Assembly (NCBI GenBank): GCA_021292165.1
Contig: CM037877.1
Span: 79,602,524 to 79,666,523, forward strand
Direction of reading: 5' to 3'
DNA: 64,000 nucleotides
Source of the DNA: Shinisaurus crocodilurus
Lineage: Eukaryota; Chordata; Lepidosauria; Squamata; Shinisauridae
The notes below the pieces were generated by a model. It did not search any database. It was not told where the DNA came from and saw nothing but the letters and a program-made list of their open reading frames with translations. Both the position numbers and the translations under genes were made by a program. Shown here in pieces: positions 33,780-45,830 of this stretch. Every line of letters starts with the position of its first letter. The stretch's first letter is position 1.

Positions 33780-34800
33780 AGGGTTCCTCCCACAGTTACT
33801 TATAATGTCACATCAATTACATTTTGATCCATTTTCTCATGCTAAATTGACTCTATGGGGAAACCCAGATTTAAAAATTGGTAAGAAAATGTTTTTGTGA
33901 CGGATTTGGACAAATAAGTTGATTTTTACTTTGCATTAACTAGTGGTTGCTGATGATGAGCTTTTGTCATTTTCAGCTTTGTTTGCCAAATACAACTTGC
34001 CTGCTATAGCTGAATAGTAATACTTCCAATTGCAACATTTGTTAGAATCTAGGTTTGGCCCTGCTGCTTTTACAGCTTCAGAGTCTCCTTTGCTATTGGA
34101 AGCACTCATTAAGGCTCATCAAATATATCGAACCATGATACATGTTTATAAATACTTATTATTGGTGAATAAATATGATACATAGGGTTTGAAGCAGGAA
34201 TGAAACAGGGAACTGGATTGTCCCATTTGGCTAATCAATGGATCACTACTTTAGCATCTGTATCTGAAGTGTTTATGGATCTCAGGTTATGGCTTATTCA
34301 GCAAAAACTCTTGCTCTATCTGTATTGGAAACCACGTTTCTTTAATAAGAGTTTGTCTAAGTTCGCTAATTGCTGGAGGTGTAACGCAGCTAATGCTGCT
34401 TTTAACCATATGTTTTGGCAATGTCCAATACTTGACTCTTTTTGGGGAGGAGGTTACTAAACAGATATTGTATTGGAATACAATACAGATACAGATCCTT
34501 GTATTGGAACACTCTTTAATATTACTGATGTACATGTCCTCTTAAACTATCTATCTGCTTCCTGAAGGTTAATGCACAGTCAGTGCAAATGGATTTTCCA
34601 TGCCCTTTTGACAACTAAAAGACTGATATTACTACAACATTGGAAGGATAAACTCTCACCTCCTGTAACGCAATGGATTGATGACCTAACAATACTTTCA
34701 ACTTTTGAACAGGTGGTATATAGATGCCACTTGCGAATGAATCCTTATATGGATATTTGGTCTGCTTTTGTTGAAGTTTATGTATAATTCTTAGAAAACT
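33780..34800 (+). pseudogene. L1 ORF2 C-terminal fragment, decayed
   Basis: Plus-strand translation across frames gives L1 ORF2 C-terminal text with several stops and shifts. The clearest part is 34200-34460, with a 'CWRCNAANAAFNHMFWQC' cysteine domain (C-x2-C...H-x4-C). A later piece at 34572-34787 ends the protein. It is 5'-truncated. The same lineage recurs antisense at 58925-59262 plus 61160-61388. It encodes no working enzyme. Confidence 0.65.
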
Positions 34801-34817
34801 GTATTTTCATATATAGG

Positions 34818-35446
34818 TGTGAAGGACTGCCAACCGGTCCTTTACTCAAGACCAGAGATCAAAGGTGCAAAACTGCCAGCCTTAGCTCTGCTGTCTTGAC
34901 CTGATTCTCTCAGGGCCTTGCCCTGGGTCCTATACACTGGATTTAGCACTGAACTACAGAGGAACCACACACACCGTGTGTGGGGTAAAACCAGGAAAGT
35001 TTATTTAAGGTAAACAGATTACAATGAAAGGTGGGGAATGAGGGAAGAGGGAGAAAGGTGGGGAGACACTTTGGTACATACAGAGTAGAGCTACAAAATC
35101 ACAAAAACTAGTTCCTTTACCTATAAATACCTAGGCGGCACTTACTCTTTTTTGCCTAGGGGTTAGTCTTCTCAGAGTTTGCCTTAGCAAAAACCCTCCT
35201 CCACGCAAAGTGTGCAGACAACAACGCAAACCAGAAGCCACAGCAGCAGTATAGATTCTTCCCCCCACCCCTCCTTTCAGTAGCCCAGCTGTCTTTAGCC
35301 AATCAGGATGAACTTCATCTGGGCCAGGCAGGGGAGGGGTGGCTCTTTGCCACATTTGCATGCAAATAGCTGTGGCAGAGCCATCAGAGAAACTATGTAT
35401 ATTTTGCATTTCCCAGCCCCCAGCTGGGATTATACTCATTTACACA
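34818..35446 (-). mobile_element. Solo-LTR-like sequence, antisense
   Basis: On the minus strand it runs from TGTAAATGAG to CTTCACA (TG...CA ends). A TTAAATAAACTTTCC polyadenylation region lies in its second half (complement near 35000), and a 'gcatgcaaat' octamer-like motif near its start (complement near 35360). No internal retroviral genes are adjacent. No convincing target duplication was found, so it may be a truncated or old solo LTR. Confidence 0.45.
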
Positions 35447-37285
35447 TGTGGAGGTGTGTGTGCGTGCACGTGTGTGTGTGTGTGGTGCAGGAAACTCTGA
35501 TGCTTTTTCTCCACAATAGGGAAATGTTCATGATGAACATATATGATGAATATATGCATGCATTGAACTGATATATTCAAATTGAGGTAGTCACATTTTT
35601 TTTTCTTTTTGTCCTTTTTGTTTTGTTTGTTTGAAATTTCACAATTAAAAAATAATTTAAAAATATCTTATGCCTCATGCTGACTGCGGCATGATTAAAG
35701 TCACAGACCCAAAGCCACTTACTTGAGAGCAAGCCCCATTGAACTCAGTAGTTCACATATATAAACATGTATAGGATTGCACTGTCAGTCCAATGATATC
35801 TAACTCTGCATAAGATTGAGATCCTAAATCAGATCTATTTTTTCTGGATTATTCAACAGACAAATTGAGATGAATGAACAGCCAACTCTATGTCCCTTTA
35901 AGGGCCAAATTTGATGTGACAGTAGCAGATCCATATGTGACAGTAGCAGATCCATATGAGCCTACATGTGCCATGGATTCATGGGTGGCAAAATTGGGAG
36001 ATTGCAGGCTTTTCTACATGAGGCTATTAATCCGCTGTTTGGTTTCATCGCAGGATTGACGTCTGAGTGCTACATGAAGAGAGTTTCCTTTCCTGCTACA
36101 TTACCTCTAGATGGAACGGTGCTATAGCAGAATAGCACAAATACACAAATGGAAAAAGTGTTTTCTTTTGCTTTCACAAATACCTCATTGCCCCTGCTCT
36201 AAAAAAAAAAAACTTACAGAAAGTGCTTTTTTAAAAACAGAAGTGAAACTGGATGGTCTCAACGTCACCTAAATAATCCATAAACAACTATGAGTAAGGA
36301 ATGATGAGTGCACAATAAATACCTCATGTAGAAAAGCTCTGAATTTCTGTGACTCTTCAGGGAGGATGGACCAATTTTGGCTGGGTGGGGGAATTTACCC
36401 CATTGGCCTCAACCGCTCCTGTGAACTATGCGTCATCATTATGTAGTATTATTAACAGGGCCTTCAGGAGGGGGCCCCTATGGTGGCTGACATTCCCCCC
36501 AACCTTTGTGAAAGAAGTTACATCATCAAAAGCATTACTCATGGGAGCATTGCGGGGAACCTCCCCAAAACAAACTCTGCTGTTGCTGCCATTAGTGCTG
36601 CAAAAACTGATGACAATGGTGTACAGCCAAAAGGCCTTTTAAAGGGCCCCCCAAATGGGACAAAAGTTACCACAAAGTCACTGGGAGGCCTCTGCAGTTG
36701 CCAACATTGATTTAAAAAAACAAACAAAGCCTGATCTGGGGTGGAACCTCACTGGAGTCCAATAGGCCATTGTTCCAGCTCAGAGCCACCCTGGGGAACT
36801 CTTCTAGATCCAGTGATAGTAGAAAAGAACTCTTTCAGTGCCAATTTCATAGCCACTATGTACACCTTCAAATAACTGCTATGGGGTTCTCAGCATGTTT
36901 CCAGCCACTTCTGGTCTAGCCATCTCCTTTGTCACTTCAGCTCCTTCAATCATTTGGTAAACCAAGAGATCCAGTGTTGTCAAAACACCTGAGGGGAATG
37001 CTCATGAGAAACAGCACTGATGGTCCTGTCAACTTCTGACCATTCCGTGCTAGTAATAAGGGAGGTCTGCAAGCAGAAACCTGTTTCCATGTACCGGTAT
37101 GTATAATTGTTGCTGGATAAGGTTCTTTACTGTGAGTAAAAGAGTCATTTAAATGTGTTAAAATATATCTAATCCACATCAAGTAATCTTGAGAATGTGC
37201 TCTCAGCAGCCAATGTGCAAGCATTTCAAATCCCATCCTCTTCAACTCACCCTTAGAAATCAGACAAGGTGTGTGCACTGTAGTT
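35447..37285. other. Unassigned non-coding stretch
   Basis: It contains a GT-rich run at 35455-35484 and a short tandem 'gtgacagtagcagatccatat' duplication at about 35917-35957. The overlapping frames at 36349-36727 have no recognisable domain. No gene was called. Confidence 0.45.
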
Positions 37286-37288
37286 TAA

Positions 37289-39418
37289 GTAGTAGCAGTA
37301 GTATGGCAAAATGATATTAACTGCGCTGCCAAGAAAAAAACCTACGCTAGCGCAAAGGCTGAGGTCCAAAGAAGAACAAGAGAACTTAAGAACGCTTGGT
37401 GGAAAAAGAAAGCTGAAGAAATTCAACAACTTGCAGAATCTCATGATGCACGGGGCTTTTTTAAGGCCACAAGGGCCATTTATGGACCAAAAACCTATGG
37501 TACAAACCCTTTACAATCAAAAGATGGCACCAAACTCTTAAAAGACAAAGAGTCTATTGCACTGCGTTGGAAAGAGCATTATTATGACCTTTTAAATCGT
37601 AAATCTAAGGTGGATAATGAGATTTTTTCGCAAATCCCGCAAAAACAAATTAAAGAGGAACTTGCAATACTCCCCACTTTGGATGAAGTAAAAAAAGCCA
37701 TTAATCAAATGAAGAACAACAAAGCTAGTGGACCAGATGGGATTCCTGCTGAAATCTTTAAAGAAGGGGGCCCCGAACTTGTACAACATCTTCATAAACT
37801 CATCGAAAAAATCTGGATAAGAGAAGAGATCCCAGAAGACTTCAGGGATGCCATAATTATCACCCTCTTTAAGAAGGGTGATAGAACAGACTGTGGAAAC
37901 TATCGGGGCATTTCTCTCTTAGCAACCGCAGGTAAAATATTTGCTAGGATTCTCGCAAACCGTCTTCTATCTATTTCAGAAGAGATCCTCCCTGAAACTC
38001 AATATGGTTTCCGCCCCTCTAGAGGGACAGTAGACATGATTTTTACTGCACGTCAGCTCCAAGAAAAATGCCGGGAGCAAAATCAACCCCTTTATATGGC
38101 ATTTATCGATCTGGCTAAGGCCTTTGATACTGTAGACCGTACAGCTCTCTGGACTATCCTTATGAAAATTGGATGCCCCAATAAATTTGTGAATATCTTG
38201 CGACTTCTCCATGACAACATGACGGCAACGGTTTTGGACAACAACGGCTCTCATGGTGCTCCATTTAAAGTGGGATCAGGTGTTAAACAGGGATGTGTTA
38301 TCGCCCCAACATTATTTGCCATTTTCATCGCCATGGTTTTACATCTTGTCAAGGGGAAACTTCCCACCGGTGTGGGAATTATATATCGAACAGATGGAAA
38401 GCTTTTTAATCTCAGCAGGCTGAAAGCAAAAAGTAAGGTAATTACAACCTCCGTTGTGGAACTTCAGTATGCTGATGATAATGTGGTCTCCGCACATTCA
38501 GAGGACGATCTCCAAACTATCCTAAATGCTTTTGCAGAAGCATACGAAAAACTTGGTCTCTCACTTAACATCAAAAAAACCAAAGTGCTTCATCAGCAAG
38601 TGCAAGCCAACCCTTTGGTGATGCCATCTATCCAGCTTGGCGGGACAATACTGGAAAATGTCGATCATTTTCTCTATCTTGGCAGCTATCTTTCTGTTAC
38701 AGCTAACATCGACAGTGAAATCCAGCATCGTCTGAGCTCCGCAAGTGCCGCATTTTCTCGAATGAAACATAGAGTGTTCGAGGATCGGGATATTTGTAAG
38801 AAGACCAAAACACTGGTTTATGAAGCCATTGTATTACCAACTTTATTGTATGCCTGCGAAACATGGACTATCTATAAACGTCACTTCCACCTCCTTGAAA
38901 GGTTTCATCAACGTTGCCTCCGGAAAATCCTGCAAATTACTTGGGAAGATAGGCGAACAAATGTCAGTGTACTGGAAGAAGCAAAGACTACTAGCATTGA
39001 AAAAATGATCCTTCAACGCCAACTTCAGTGGACCGGTCATGTTGTTCGAATGCCTGACTGCCGCCTCCCAAAGCAGTTACTTTACTCCCAACTCAAGGAT
39101 GGAAAGCGGAATATCGGTGGTCAATATAAGAGGTTTAAAGATGTTCATAAGGCTAATCTAAAAAAATGCAATATAAACATCGAAAACTGGGAAGCTCTGG
39201 CCCATGAACGATCTAAATGGAGGTTGGCCTTTCACAAAGGTTCCATGGACTTTGAAGAAGCCCGAGTGCAAGGTGAAAGGGAGAAACGTGCTAAGCGAAA
39301 AGCACGTCAAATGAATCCTTTACAGGACCATCTTCTATCTGGTAACCTGTGTCCTCACTGTGGGAAGCTGTGTGGATCTAGAATTGGCCTCCACAGTCAC
39401 TTACGGACCCATCGCTAG
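37289..39418 (+). CDS. RTE-type LINE reverse transcriptase with C-terminal C2H2 finger (5'-truncated)
   Basis: This frame is open for 709 codons with no start of its own because the element is 5'-truncated: the upstream endonuclease is missing. It begins in the linker before the RT ('NAWWKKKAEE', 'RWKEHYYDLLNR'). RT motifs follow: 'NKASGPDGIPAE', 'GNYRGISLL', 'FIDLAKAFDTVD' (catalytic Asp near residue 274), 'GVKQGCVIAPTLF' and 'YADD' (about 394-397). The C-terminal region has 'LLYACETWT', 'LQWTGHVVRMPD' and 'GKRNIGGQYKRFKD', the RTE-group layout. The protein ends in one C2H2 finger, C-x2-C-x12-H-x3-H. The lack of any frameshift suggests a young copy. The RTE assignment rests on the C-terminal architecture and short 3'UTR; another related clade is possible. 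Confidence 0.85.
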   Translation, partial: VVAVVWQNDINCAAKKKTYASAKAEVQRRTRELKNAWWKKKAEEIQQLAESHDARGFFKATRAIYGPKTYGTNPLQSKDGTKLLKDKESIALRWKEHYYDLLNRKSKVDNEIFSQIPQKQIKEELAILPTLDEVKKAINQMKNNKASGPDGIPAEIFKEGGPELVQHLHKLIEKIWIREEIPEDFRDAIIITLFKKGDRTDCGNYRGISLLATAGKIFARILANRLLSISEEILPETQYGFRPSRGTVDMIFTARQLQEKCREQNQPLYMAFIDLAKAFDTVDRTALWTILMKIGCPNKFVNILRLLHDNMTATVLDNNGSHGAPFKVGSGVKQGCVIAPTLFAIFIAMVLHLVKGKLPTGVGIIYRTDGKLFNLSRLKAKSKVITTSVVELQYADDNVVSAHSEDDLQTILNAFAEAYEKLGLSLNIKKTKVLHQQVQANPLVMPSIQLGGTILENVDHFLYLGSYLSVTANIDSEIQHRLSSASAAFSRMKHRVFEDRDICKKTKTLVYEAIVLPTLLYACETWTIYKRHFHLLERFHQRCLRKILQITWEDRRTNVSVLEEAKTTSIEKMILQRQLQWTGHVVRMPDCRLPKQLLYSQLKDGKRNIGGQYKRFKDVHKANLKKCNINIENWEALAHERSKWRLAFHKGSMDFEEARVQGEREKRAKRKARQMNPLQDHLLSGNLCPHCGKLCGSRIGLHSHLRTHR

Positions 39419-39525
39419 AGTCTACACAATCTTCTTTAGAATTTCCTCCTTTTATCCCGGAAGACAATCTTACTCGGTCACGAGTGATCGCCTGATGATG
39501 ATGATGATGAGTAATAATAATAATA
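37304..39525 (+). mobile_element. 5'-truncated RTE-type LINE
   Basis: The element ends about 75 bp after the stop codon with 'gtcacgagtgatcgcctgatgatgatgatgatga' and an AAT run. A very short 3'UTR with a simple-repeat terminus is typical of RTE elements. It is embedded in TAG-repeat DNA on both sides ('taagtagtagcagtagta' near 37286-37303, 'ttagtagtagtggtagtag' near 39527-39545), which is probably an imprecise target duplication. Confidence 0.75.
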
Positions 39526-39545
39526 ATTAGTAGTAGTGGTAGTAG

Positions 39546-41170
39546 TTTTTCATGCTATTATTTTAAATATCACAGATTTTAAGGGAACATTTTGACATGG
39601 GAATGCCATTTTTGTTATGAGCTAGTTCAGTCAATGGCCTTTTCTTTTCTTGCCCTCAAGTGAATGTCAATCAACTCAAGCTGTTCCCAGGTTTTGCTTA
39701 CAACATTAATATTGCTTCATTCCCACACTTGAGGGAAGTGACAACAAAGCATGAACATCACATCACAATTTGTGTTTATGATTTTTTTTCTTGTTTGTAA
39801 ACATGTGAGAATCATTGCATATTCTCATACAATGGAAAGGTTATGAGTAATAATTTAATTACCTGTTTAGCAGAGATTCAGGATGATATGGTGTATTTTT
39901 GATCATCTGATTGCGTACGTTATGGTTTAACTTTACTACAAATTGTGTGTCTCTGAAAAAAATCTCTGTTGATGCATCATAAAGAACACTGAAAAACAAT
40001 GACATCAGTTAATACCAGCTCCGAACCCTGAGAGTATACTTAGTAATACTTTAAAAAGCATTGAAAAAAAGATAGAGATTGGTACAGTATAAGCGTCAAA
40101 TAGTGACTGTTGTTGTTGTTATTAATTGTTGCCTACTCAGCATGATGATTCAAGAATTTCACATATCAATGCAATATTAATAGCTGTGACATCGTTTTTC
40201 CTAAAAGGCTTTTAATAAATGGTTGTTAATAATGTGTTCCAGTAGCCAGGGCCTAAAATTATGTACTACAGAAGTGTGTTTTAGTATGTCTGAAGAGGAA
40301 CAAACAGTGCAGTTAACTGTTACTCAAAAACAGTTTCCTGTCCCTTGCAGCCCCCCCTCCAAATCCATCTGGAGGGTTGGGGGACCTTCTGGTAGATGTG
40401 GGAGCTGCAGGAGAGGATAGGGAAGTCCTGTTGCATGAACAGAAGTCCCATTGGGTGAGAGGACTCCTGCTCGTAAGGGGTTGGATCGAACCCAAAGTGA
40501 GTTAAAATGCTTGAGAGAATAAAAACGATTTTTGCCTGGTGTCAAAAGATCAACAAGGAAGGTGCCAAACAAGCCTCTCTAGGGAGGGCATTCCACAACT
40601 GGGGGTGCGGGCACCACAGAATTCAGTTGTGATTAATGCAAACTACAATGGAATACTGTTAAATGACTAACAAGGAATTCCAATGGGGGGGGGGAAGTAT
40701 TTCACTTCTGCTTGGATCATTGTAAGATATTTCTAAATTAGCTAGAATTATTTCCAACATGGATGTACCAGGATAAAATGGATATTACACGTTTGTTTCA
40801 GTGCAAAATGTAAAGACTACAGACACCAGTGAGAGCAATAATGAGACAAAAAATTGTCTTTGAGTTTTAGAAAAGAAAATGGACCCCATAAAGGCAATCT
40901 GCTTGATAACATCTGGCTAGGTTAATAAAATATGAATTTTTGCAATATGAAAAGCACACAAAGAAAACAAGCATATCTATTTGAGGCATGCCACCACCAT
41001 CAAGACAAAAGGGCAAAATCTTTCCATAATCGAACATGCTTGCTAACTGAAACACCACTTTCTGCTGTTCCAGAATAAGGACGTGTCTCAGGCAGGACTC
41101 CTGAGGCCATTTGGTCTGAAATGTAGCTAGTAATAACCTCCATAAACAGCTACTTGGTCTGGCTTCAATC
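39546..41170. other. Non-coding stretch with antisense L2 fragment
   Basis: Positions about 40497-40622 ('aaaatgcttgagagaataaaaac...gggagggcattccacaactggggg...ccacagaa') match the antisense 3' part of L2 seen at 59450-59560. A G-run lies at about 40686-40694. No gene was seen. Confidence 0.5.
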
Positions 41171-41178
41171 CTACAGCT

Positions 41179-41281
41179 CAACCTTCTCCAACCTGGTGCC
41201 TTCCAGATGTGCTGAACTACAACTCCCTGCATGCTGGGAGTTGTCCAACACCCTGGAAGGGCACCAGGTTGAGGAAGGCTG
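41179..41281. mobile_element. 103 bp hAT fold-back MITE
   Basis: The ends CAACCTTCTCCAACCTGG and 'ccaggttgaggaaggctg' form an imperfect inverted repeat, with 'ctacaactccctgcatgctgggagttgt' at the centre. The flanks CTACAGCT (41171-41178) and CTAAAGCT (41282-41289) match at 7 of 8, consistent with an aged hAT target duplication. Confidence 0.8.
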
Positions 41282-41289
41282 CTAAAGCT

Positions 41290-43031
41290 TCAAGATTATG
41301 CCTGGAGAGTGGAAATCACACTTGCCAAGCTGTAAGTAATACAGATGATTTCTGGGGCAACCAGCTCAGGGAGCAAGTATGTAGAGCTGCTGCTTACCCA
41401 CTGTAAACTGCTATGGGAACATCCTGAAAGGGAGGACAATGGAATCCATGAAATTACTAAAATCCTGATCCTGCGGTAAGGCCTAGAGGTGTTGGCCAAT
41501 GACACAAGCAGCTACAGATTGAATTGTATGGATTGGACTCAGGACTGAGGTAGGTATCATTGGGCACCTGCCAAGGCCCACACCCTTGTAGGGGCCCACT
41601 GCCAACTCTTGGAACCTCCTGGCCCTGTTGTTCCTCCTCCTTGCTGTCACTACTTATTCACTTGCCCTCTCCAAACATGCAAGCCCTGACCAGAGTGAGA
41701 AAACAGAGCAGTGTCCTTCATTCGGCTTGCATTCTCCCTCTGGGCAGTTGTACAAATTGGGTCTAGAGGGAGAGGGCAAGTGAATGTGGTGTGAGGTGGA
41801 CCTCTCAGGTACTTACTGAGGGCATCTTGCCCGAAGGCACCCCATAATCTGGAACTAGCACTGCCCAGTGTACTGTCATTTCTGGAAGTCTCCTCAGTGG
41901 AGCCAGGGAAGGCCCAATTCATGCCCTCATGGTACAGAGGTTTTCACAGATTATGTAACTGGCCCACTCTCATGTCTAGAGGCCTCTTTCCATGCTACCT
42001 TACACCACCCATTCCCTTTGTCTTTTCTAACCCCAATGGTAGCAACCAGATTATTCATAAGTTCCCTTCTCTGTAATTCTTGCGGTATTTTGCATGCATT
42101 AGTCAAGGCAAAAGTGATGTTATGCAGTGTTTTGATGAAGGAAATTGAAAAACTACACTAAACAGGTGAGATTGGAGGTGCGACCAAACTGCAAAACCCA
42201 GGTGAAACTAGTGCTCAGAAAAGCATTTTATAGAGGGTGTTGTCTCAGTTGAGGGTGGTGAGAAACCTGTTAGGGGTATAAACAATGACACAATAGAGAC
42301 CACAAAGGAAAATGTAGGAGAAAGGAGCAAAAAAAGAGGAAGGGTGATACTGATGCTGGAACTGAAAGAAGAGGAAGGGGAAATAATCAGCACAGAGAAT
42401 TGTGGGGATGGATTAGTTGTTTAAGAGGATTCAGAAAGTCTAGCCACAGGGGCCTGTGAGAAATGCCCTTTTGCTTTGCATCAGTGTATTATTTTTTTTT
42501 AATTATTTCAAAGTCAGTTTGAAACTCTGCCTGAGGAATGGGAATGGCTCCACCTTTAAAAACAGAAACTTTTAATAACCATTGTCGTGTACTGGCTAGA
42601 ATATAAGGATTGGTTGTAGGAAGCTTATTTACCATTCAGTTCTGAAGCTCAGTGAATAGCCTTTATCTTTTAGGCCTAATTCTCACCAAACCTATGTCTG
42701 GGCTATATACCACTTCAGACTGTAGGTAGGGACTCATATGATTGAATTCTCCTCCTTACAAAACGAAAAAGGGAGGAGAAAGAATGTGTCTGTAGAAAAT
42801 TTGCAAGTCAAGAAGAAGGCTGGGTTAGAACCCTCTTCCCTGGTTTTCTATGTGGACAGAATTTTGTTGTTGTTTTGGTACATTCAGTTATGTGAGCCCT
42901 TTCCTGCAATGGGTACAACCCAGACCAAGGTTTACCTTAAGTGACAACTAAGATAATGTACCTCGGTATTTTTTGTGACACTGAACTGTTGCAGAAGAGC
43001 AGAATATAAATGTAACAAATTAATTCATAGC
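41290..43031. other. Unassigned non-coding stretch
   Basis: No gene was recognised. Short frames at 41560-41922 and 41868-42161 lack family motifs. Positions 41560-41870 have 'ggcacctgccaaggcccacac...ttgcccgaaggcacccc' wording of a decayed hAT, without usable ends. Confidence 0.4.
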
Positions 43032-43198
43032 TTTCATAGATCATAGAGTTGGAAGGAGCCTACAAGGCCATCGAGTCCAACCCCCTGCTCAATGCAGGAA
43101 ACTAGAGGAGTGGTCTCCCATCCAAGTAATAACCAGGCCTGACCCTGCTTAGCTTTCCACGCTCAGACAAGCTGAGCCAGTGTAAACCACAGGCCTGT
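43032..43198 (-). mobile_element. 5S rRNA-derived SINE, copy 3
   Basis: A full-length minus-strand copy, close to the one at 23562-23728, with the 5S internal control region and CR1-like tail. Differences include 'gtggtctccc' for 'ggggtctccc' and 'gtgtaaacc' for 'gcgtaagcc', the latter partly CpG decay. Confidence 0.88.
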
Positions 43199-44417
43199 AG
43201 AATTAAAGAATGAAGCATGGAGCCAGTAGCCTACGAAGAAGTAAAGGATTGGTTCCCACATGCATTTTCATCCATAGTGTCTATAGATGTCATGATGACT
43301 TGCAGGAGTGAAAGAGCATCACCTATTAAAACTGTCATGTCACTCGATACCAAGGAGCAACTTACATAAGGGTTGGCTGGATCTGTGTAAAGACATCCAC
43401 CACTGACTAATCAAGACATGGGATACAACGTCCATGTTGAGGGCATCATGAGGTTGTGGCAAGAACATGGGGGTTGTTGTTACTTCAACACCACACAAGG
43501 ATATGGCTGCTGACTGGCTAGCAATGGCCAGCCTGGGATGTTGCCATCATGGCCTTCATAGTGCTGAGTTAGCAGTCCCCGTGCCTGAACTACAGAGGTG
43601 GGGAACCTCTGGCCCGCTGGGATTCCCCAAGTGGCCACACCCCTTTCCCCAAACTGCCCATTGGTTGGTTGTTTCCTGGCTTTTGTGCAGTCCCCCCCCC
43701 CCAGTTCTAAAAAGTTAAACTGTCCCTCCTAAGTCTTAGTTATAGAATTGGGGGGGGGGAACTGCGCCATATTTCTGGCCCCACCACCTTTGCCTTCAGC
43801 CCCGCCCACCATTGCAATGAGGCCCCCGAGAGCTTTTCCAAAATGGAAAGAGGTTTCAGGCTGAAAGAGGTTCCCCACCCCTGCTCTACTGTCTTGCAAT
43901 ACTCTCCAGTAAGAGTGTCAACTCCTCCTTTAATCACTCAGCAGCAACTACCTTTATACCTCGCTCCAGTGAACCCTCTCACAAGCTGTCACTGTCAATA
44001 TCTACTAAATGCATTTTGATGGTGACTGTTCACACAGTCAGCTGAGACTGAGTTATCAAATGAGGTTATCAAATAATTAAGCCATGGCAGATCAAGTGAT
44101 GTGCATGGATGTGTGAATTGGCCCAAAGAGAGGAGCAATTGTGGCCACAACAATGTTAGAAAAGATGAAATAGCTTGGAAGAGGCATTCTGAAATGACTG
44201 AAGTGGTGAGAGGAAATGAGAAGATGGTCTGGCAAAGAGGATGTTGCATTGATCAAAGTGTGAGCTTTGGCAATGGATGTCAACTTCATTAGCAAATCAT
44301 GTTTTAAAATCATGGGCGTGCTCCTAAAGCCATTCCCTATCTCATGCTCATTGATGTGGAAAGAGTGTATTCACCTATCTACTTCAAAACAGGGGTATTA
44401 CTGAACCTCTCTAAGCC
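43199..44417. other. Non-coding stretch with a hAT (Charlie-like) MITE
   Basis: Positions 43593-43883 run from CAGAGGTGGGGAACCTC to its near-complement 'gaggttccccacccctg', giving 17 bp inverted ends of Charlie type. C and G homopolymers at 43691-43701 and 43749-43758 interrupt it. The target duplication is not preserved. The remainder holds nothing I can name. Confidence 0.6.
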
Positions 44418-44593
44418 GGCCTGTGGCTTACGCTGGCTCAGCTTGTCTGAGCGTGGAAAGCTAAGCAGGGTCAAGCCTGGTTATTACTTGGATGGGAGAC
44501 CCCTCCTCTAGCTTCCTGCATTGAGCAGGGGGTTGGACTCAAAAGCCTTGTAGGCTCCTTCCAACTCTATGATCTATGAAATCTATGAAATCA
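44418..44593 (+). mobile_element. 5S rRNA-derived SINE, copy 4
   Basis: A full-length plus-strand copy: 'ggcctgtggcttacgctgg', the 5S internal control region, the CR1-like tail with 'gactcaaaagcc' in place of 'gactcgatagcc', and a terminal 'atctatgaa' repeat. Confidence 0.88.
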
Positions 44594-45039
44594 TATGCAG
44601 GCCTTGCCAATACACAGACACATGTGCAAACCTGAAAACGTCATGCATTTCAACACAGTTGATGACTCCTGTACCATGAGGTGGGAAGCAAGCCACAGTT
44701 GCCTATGCAAATTACTTTCTCACTGGACCTCACATAAGAGTATCTTTGGAAAGTCAGCCATCTTACCAAGATATAGCGGAGGTTACTAAGGTTACAATCC
44801 TACGTACACATACCTGTGAGCAAGTTCCACTGAACACACCAGGGTGGTGGTGGTGGGTGACTTACTTATGAGTAAACCTGTATAGGACTGTGTTGTAAGA
44901 CTCTCAGTCACATTTTAAAAGGTAACCAATGTTTACTTTTCAGACACTGATAACTTGTGTGTGTTTGTATATATATAATTCCAGTAAGCAATAATACACA
45001 TGTGTCTCTGCACTTCATCCTTTACACGGAAATACAAGC
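44594..45039. other. Unassigned non-coding stretch
   Basis: It holds a fragment of the short MITE-like family near 44795-44895 ('aatcctacgta...tataggactgtg') with a GGT run inside. Nothing else was recognised. Confidence 0.4.
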
Positions 45040-45830
45040 CTGCCTTTTAATAAAGCCCCAATAATGGCCCTGCTTTAAAGGACAAGGGCTAATCACTTTC
45101 TGCTTAGCATTCTAGCCACATGACGGTGGAGATAGAATAAATCAGGGAAAACAGCAAGATGCAGCGCGACTAATTTTCATGTAAAAAGGGGTGATTGCCT
45201 TTAAAATGAAAAAAAAAAAGTACACCATTGTGATGTGTGTTTTTTAAGCCGTTAAAGCCCCAAACATCCTCATCTATCAGTTTATGAATTATTAATCTTT
45301 TAAAAAGCGAGAAAGGAGGCTCCCCCCATCTAAAAAAAACACACAAAAAACCACCCTCATCTGCTAAGCCACCACAGACTGAAGTGCCTCACACTGATTC
45401 CTGATTTACATAGTCCCAGTTGGAAGCTAATGAAGACTGCTGAGCCACCTTTCAACACGCAGCTAAACCTTCATGTATTTAAAAGCAGGGAATGTGTGCT
45501 TGTTGCTGGCAAATTATTCATCTAAGATCTGAAGTTTCTGACACCGCCTGCGTCAGATAAACTGTCACCCAAATTGCAAACTAATTAGTGATTCAAACAT
45601 TTTCGAGCTGATTGATGACAGAATAATTTACGCTTGTTTCTCAGTTTCCAGCTGGCACAGGCTGCTGACTGGAGCCCTAATTAGCGCGAGTACATCAGTC
45701 ATGTTCTGCCAAGGCAGCACATACAATTAAAAGGCAGTTTAAATGGAATATCACATTAAAAAGGCTGGTAGATGCAAATGTGAGGAAACAGCACTTTAGG
45801 AAGAAATGACAACAGAACCCCATAAACCAA
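45040..45830. promoter_or_regulatory. Candidate conserved non-coding element
   Basis: Repeat-poor DNA of about 0.8 kb with clustered AT-rich factor-type sites: 'ttaataaagccccaataatgg', 'gcgcgactaattttcatg', 'gaattattaatctttt', 'gccctaattagcgcgagtac'. It also has 'caattaaaaggcagttta'. Like 21480-22880 it stands out from its transposon surroundings and resembles vertebrate enhancers in composition. Conservation is not tested here, and no neighbouring gene is visible. Confidence 0.3.

Noticed and set aside
35131..35439. 102-codon minus frame as a gene
   Set aside because: It lies in an LTR-like sequence and has no domain or upstream start context of note.
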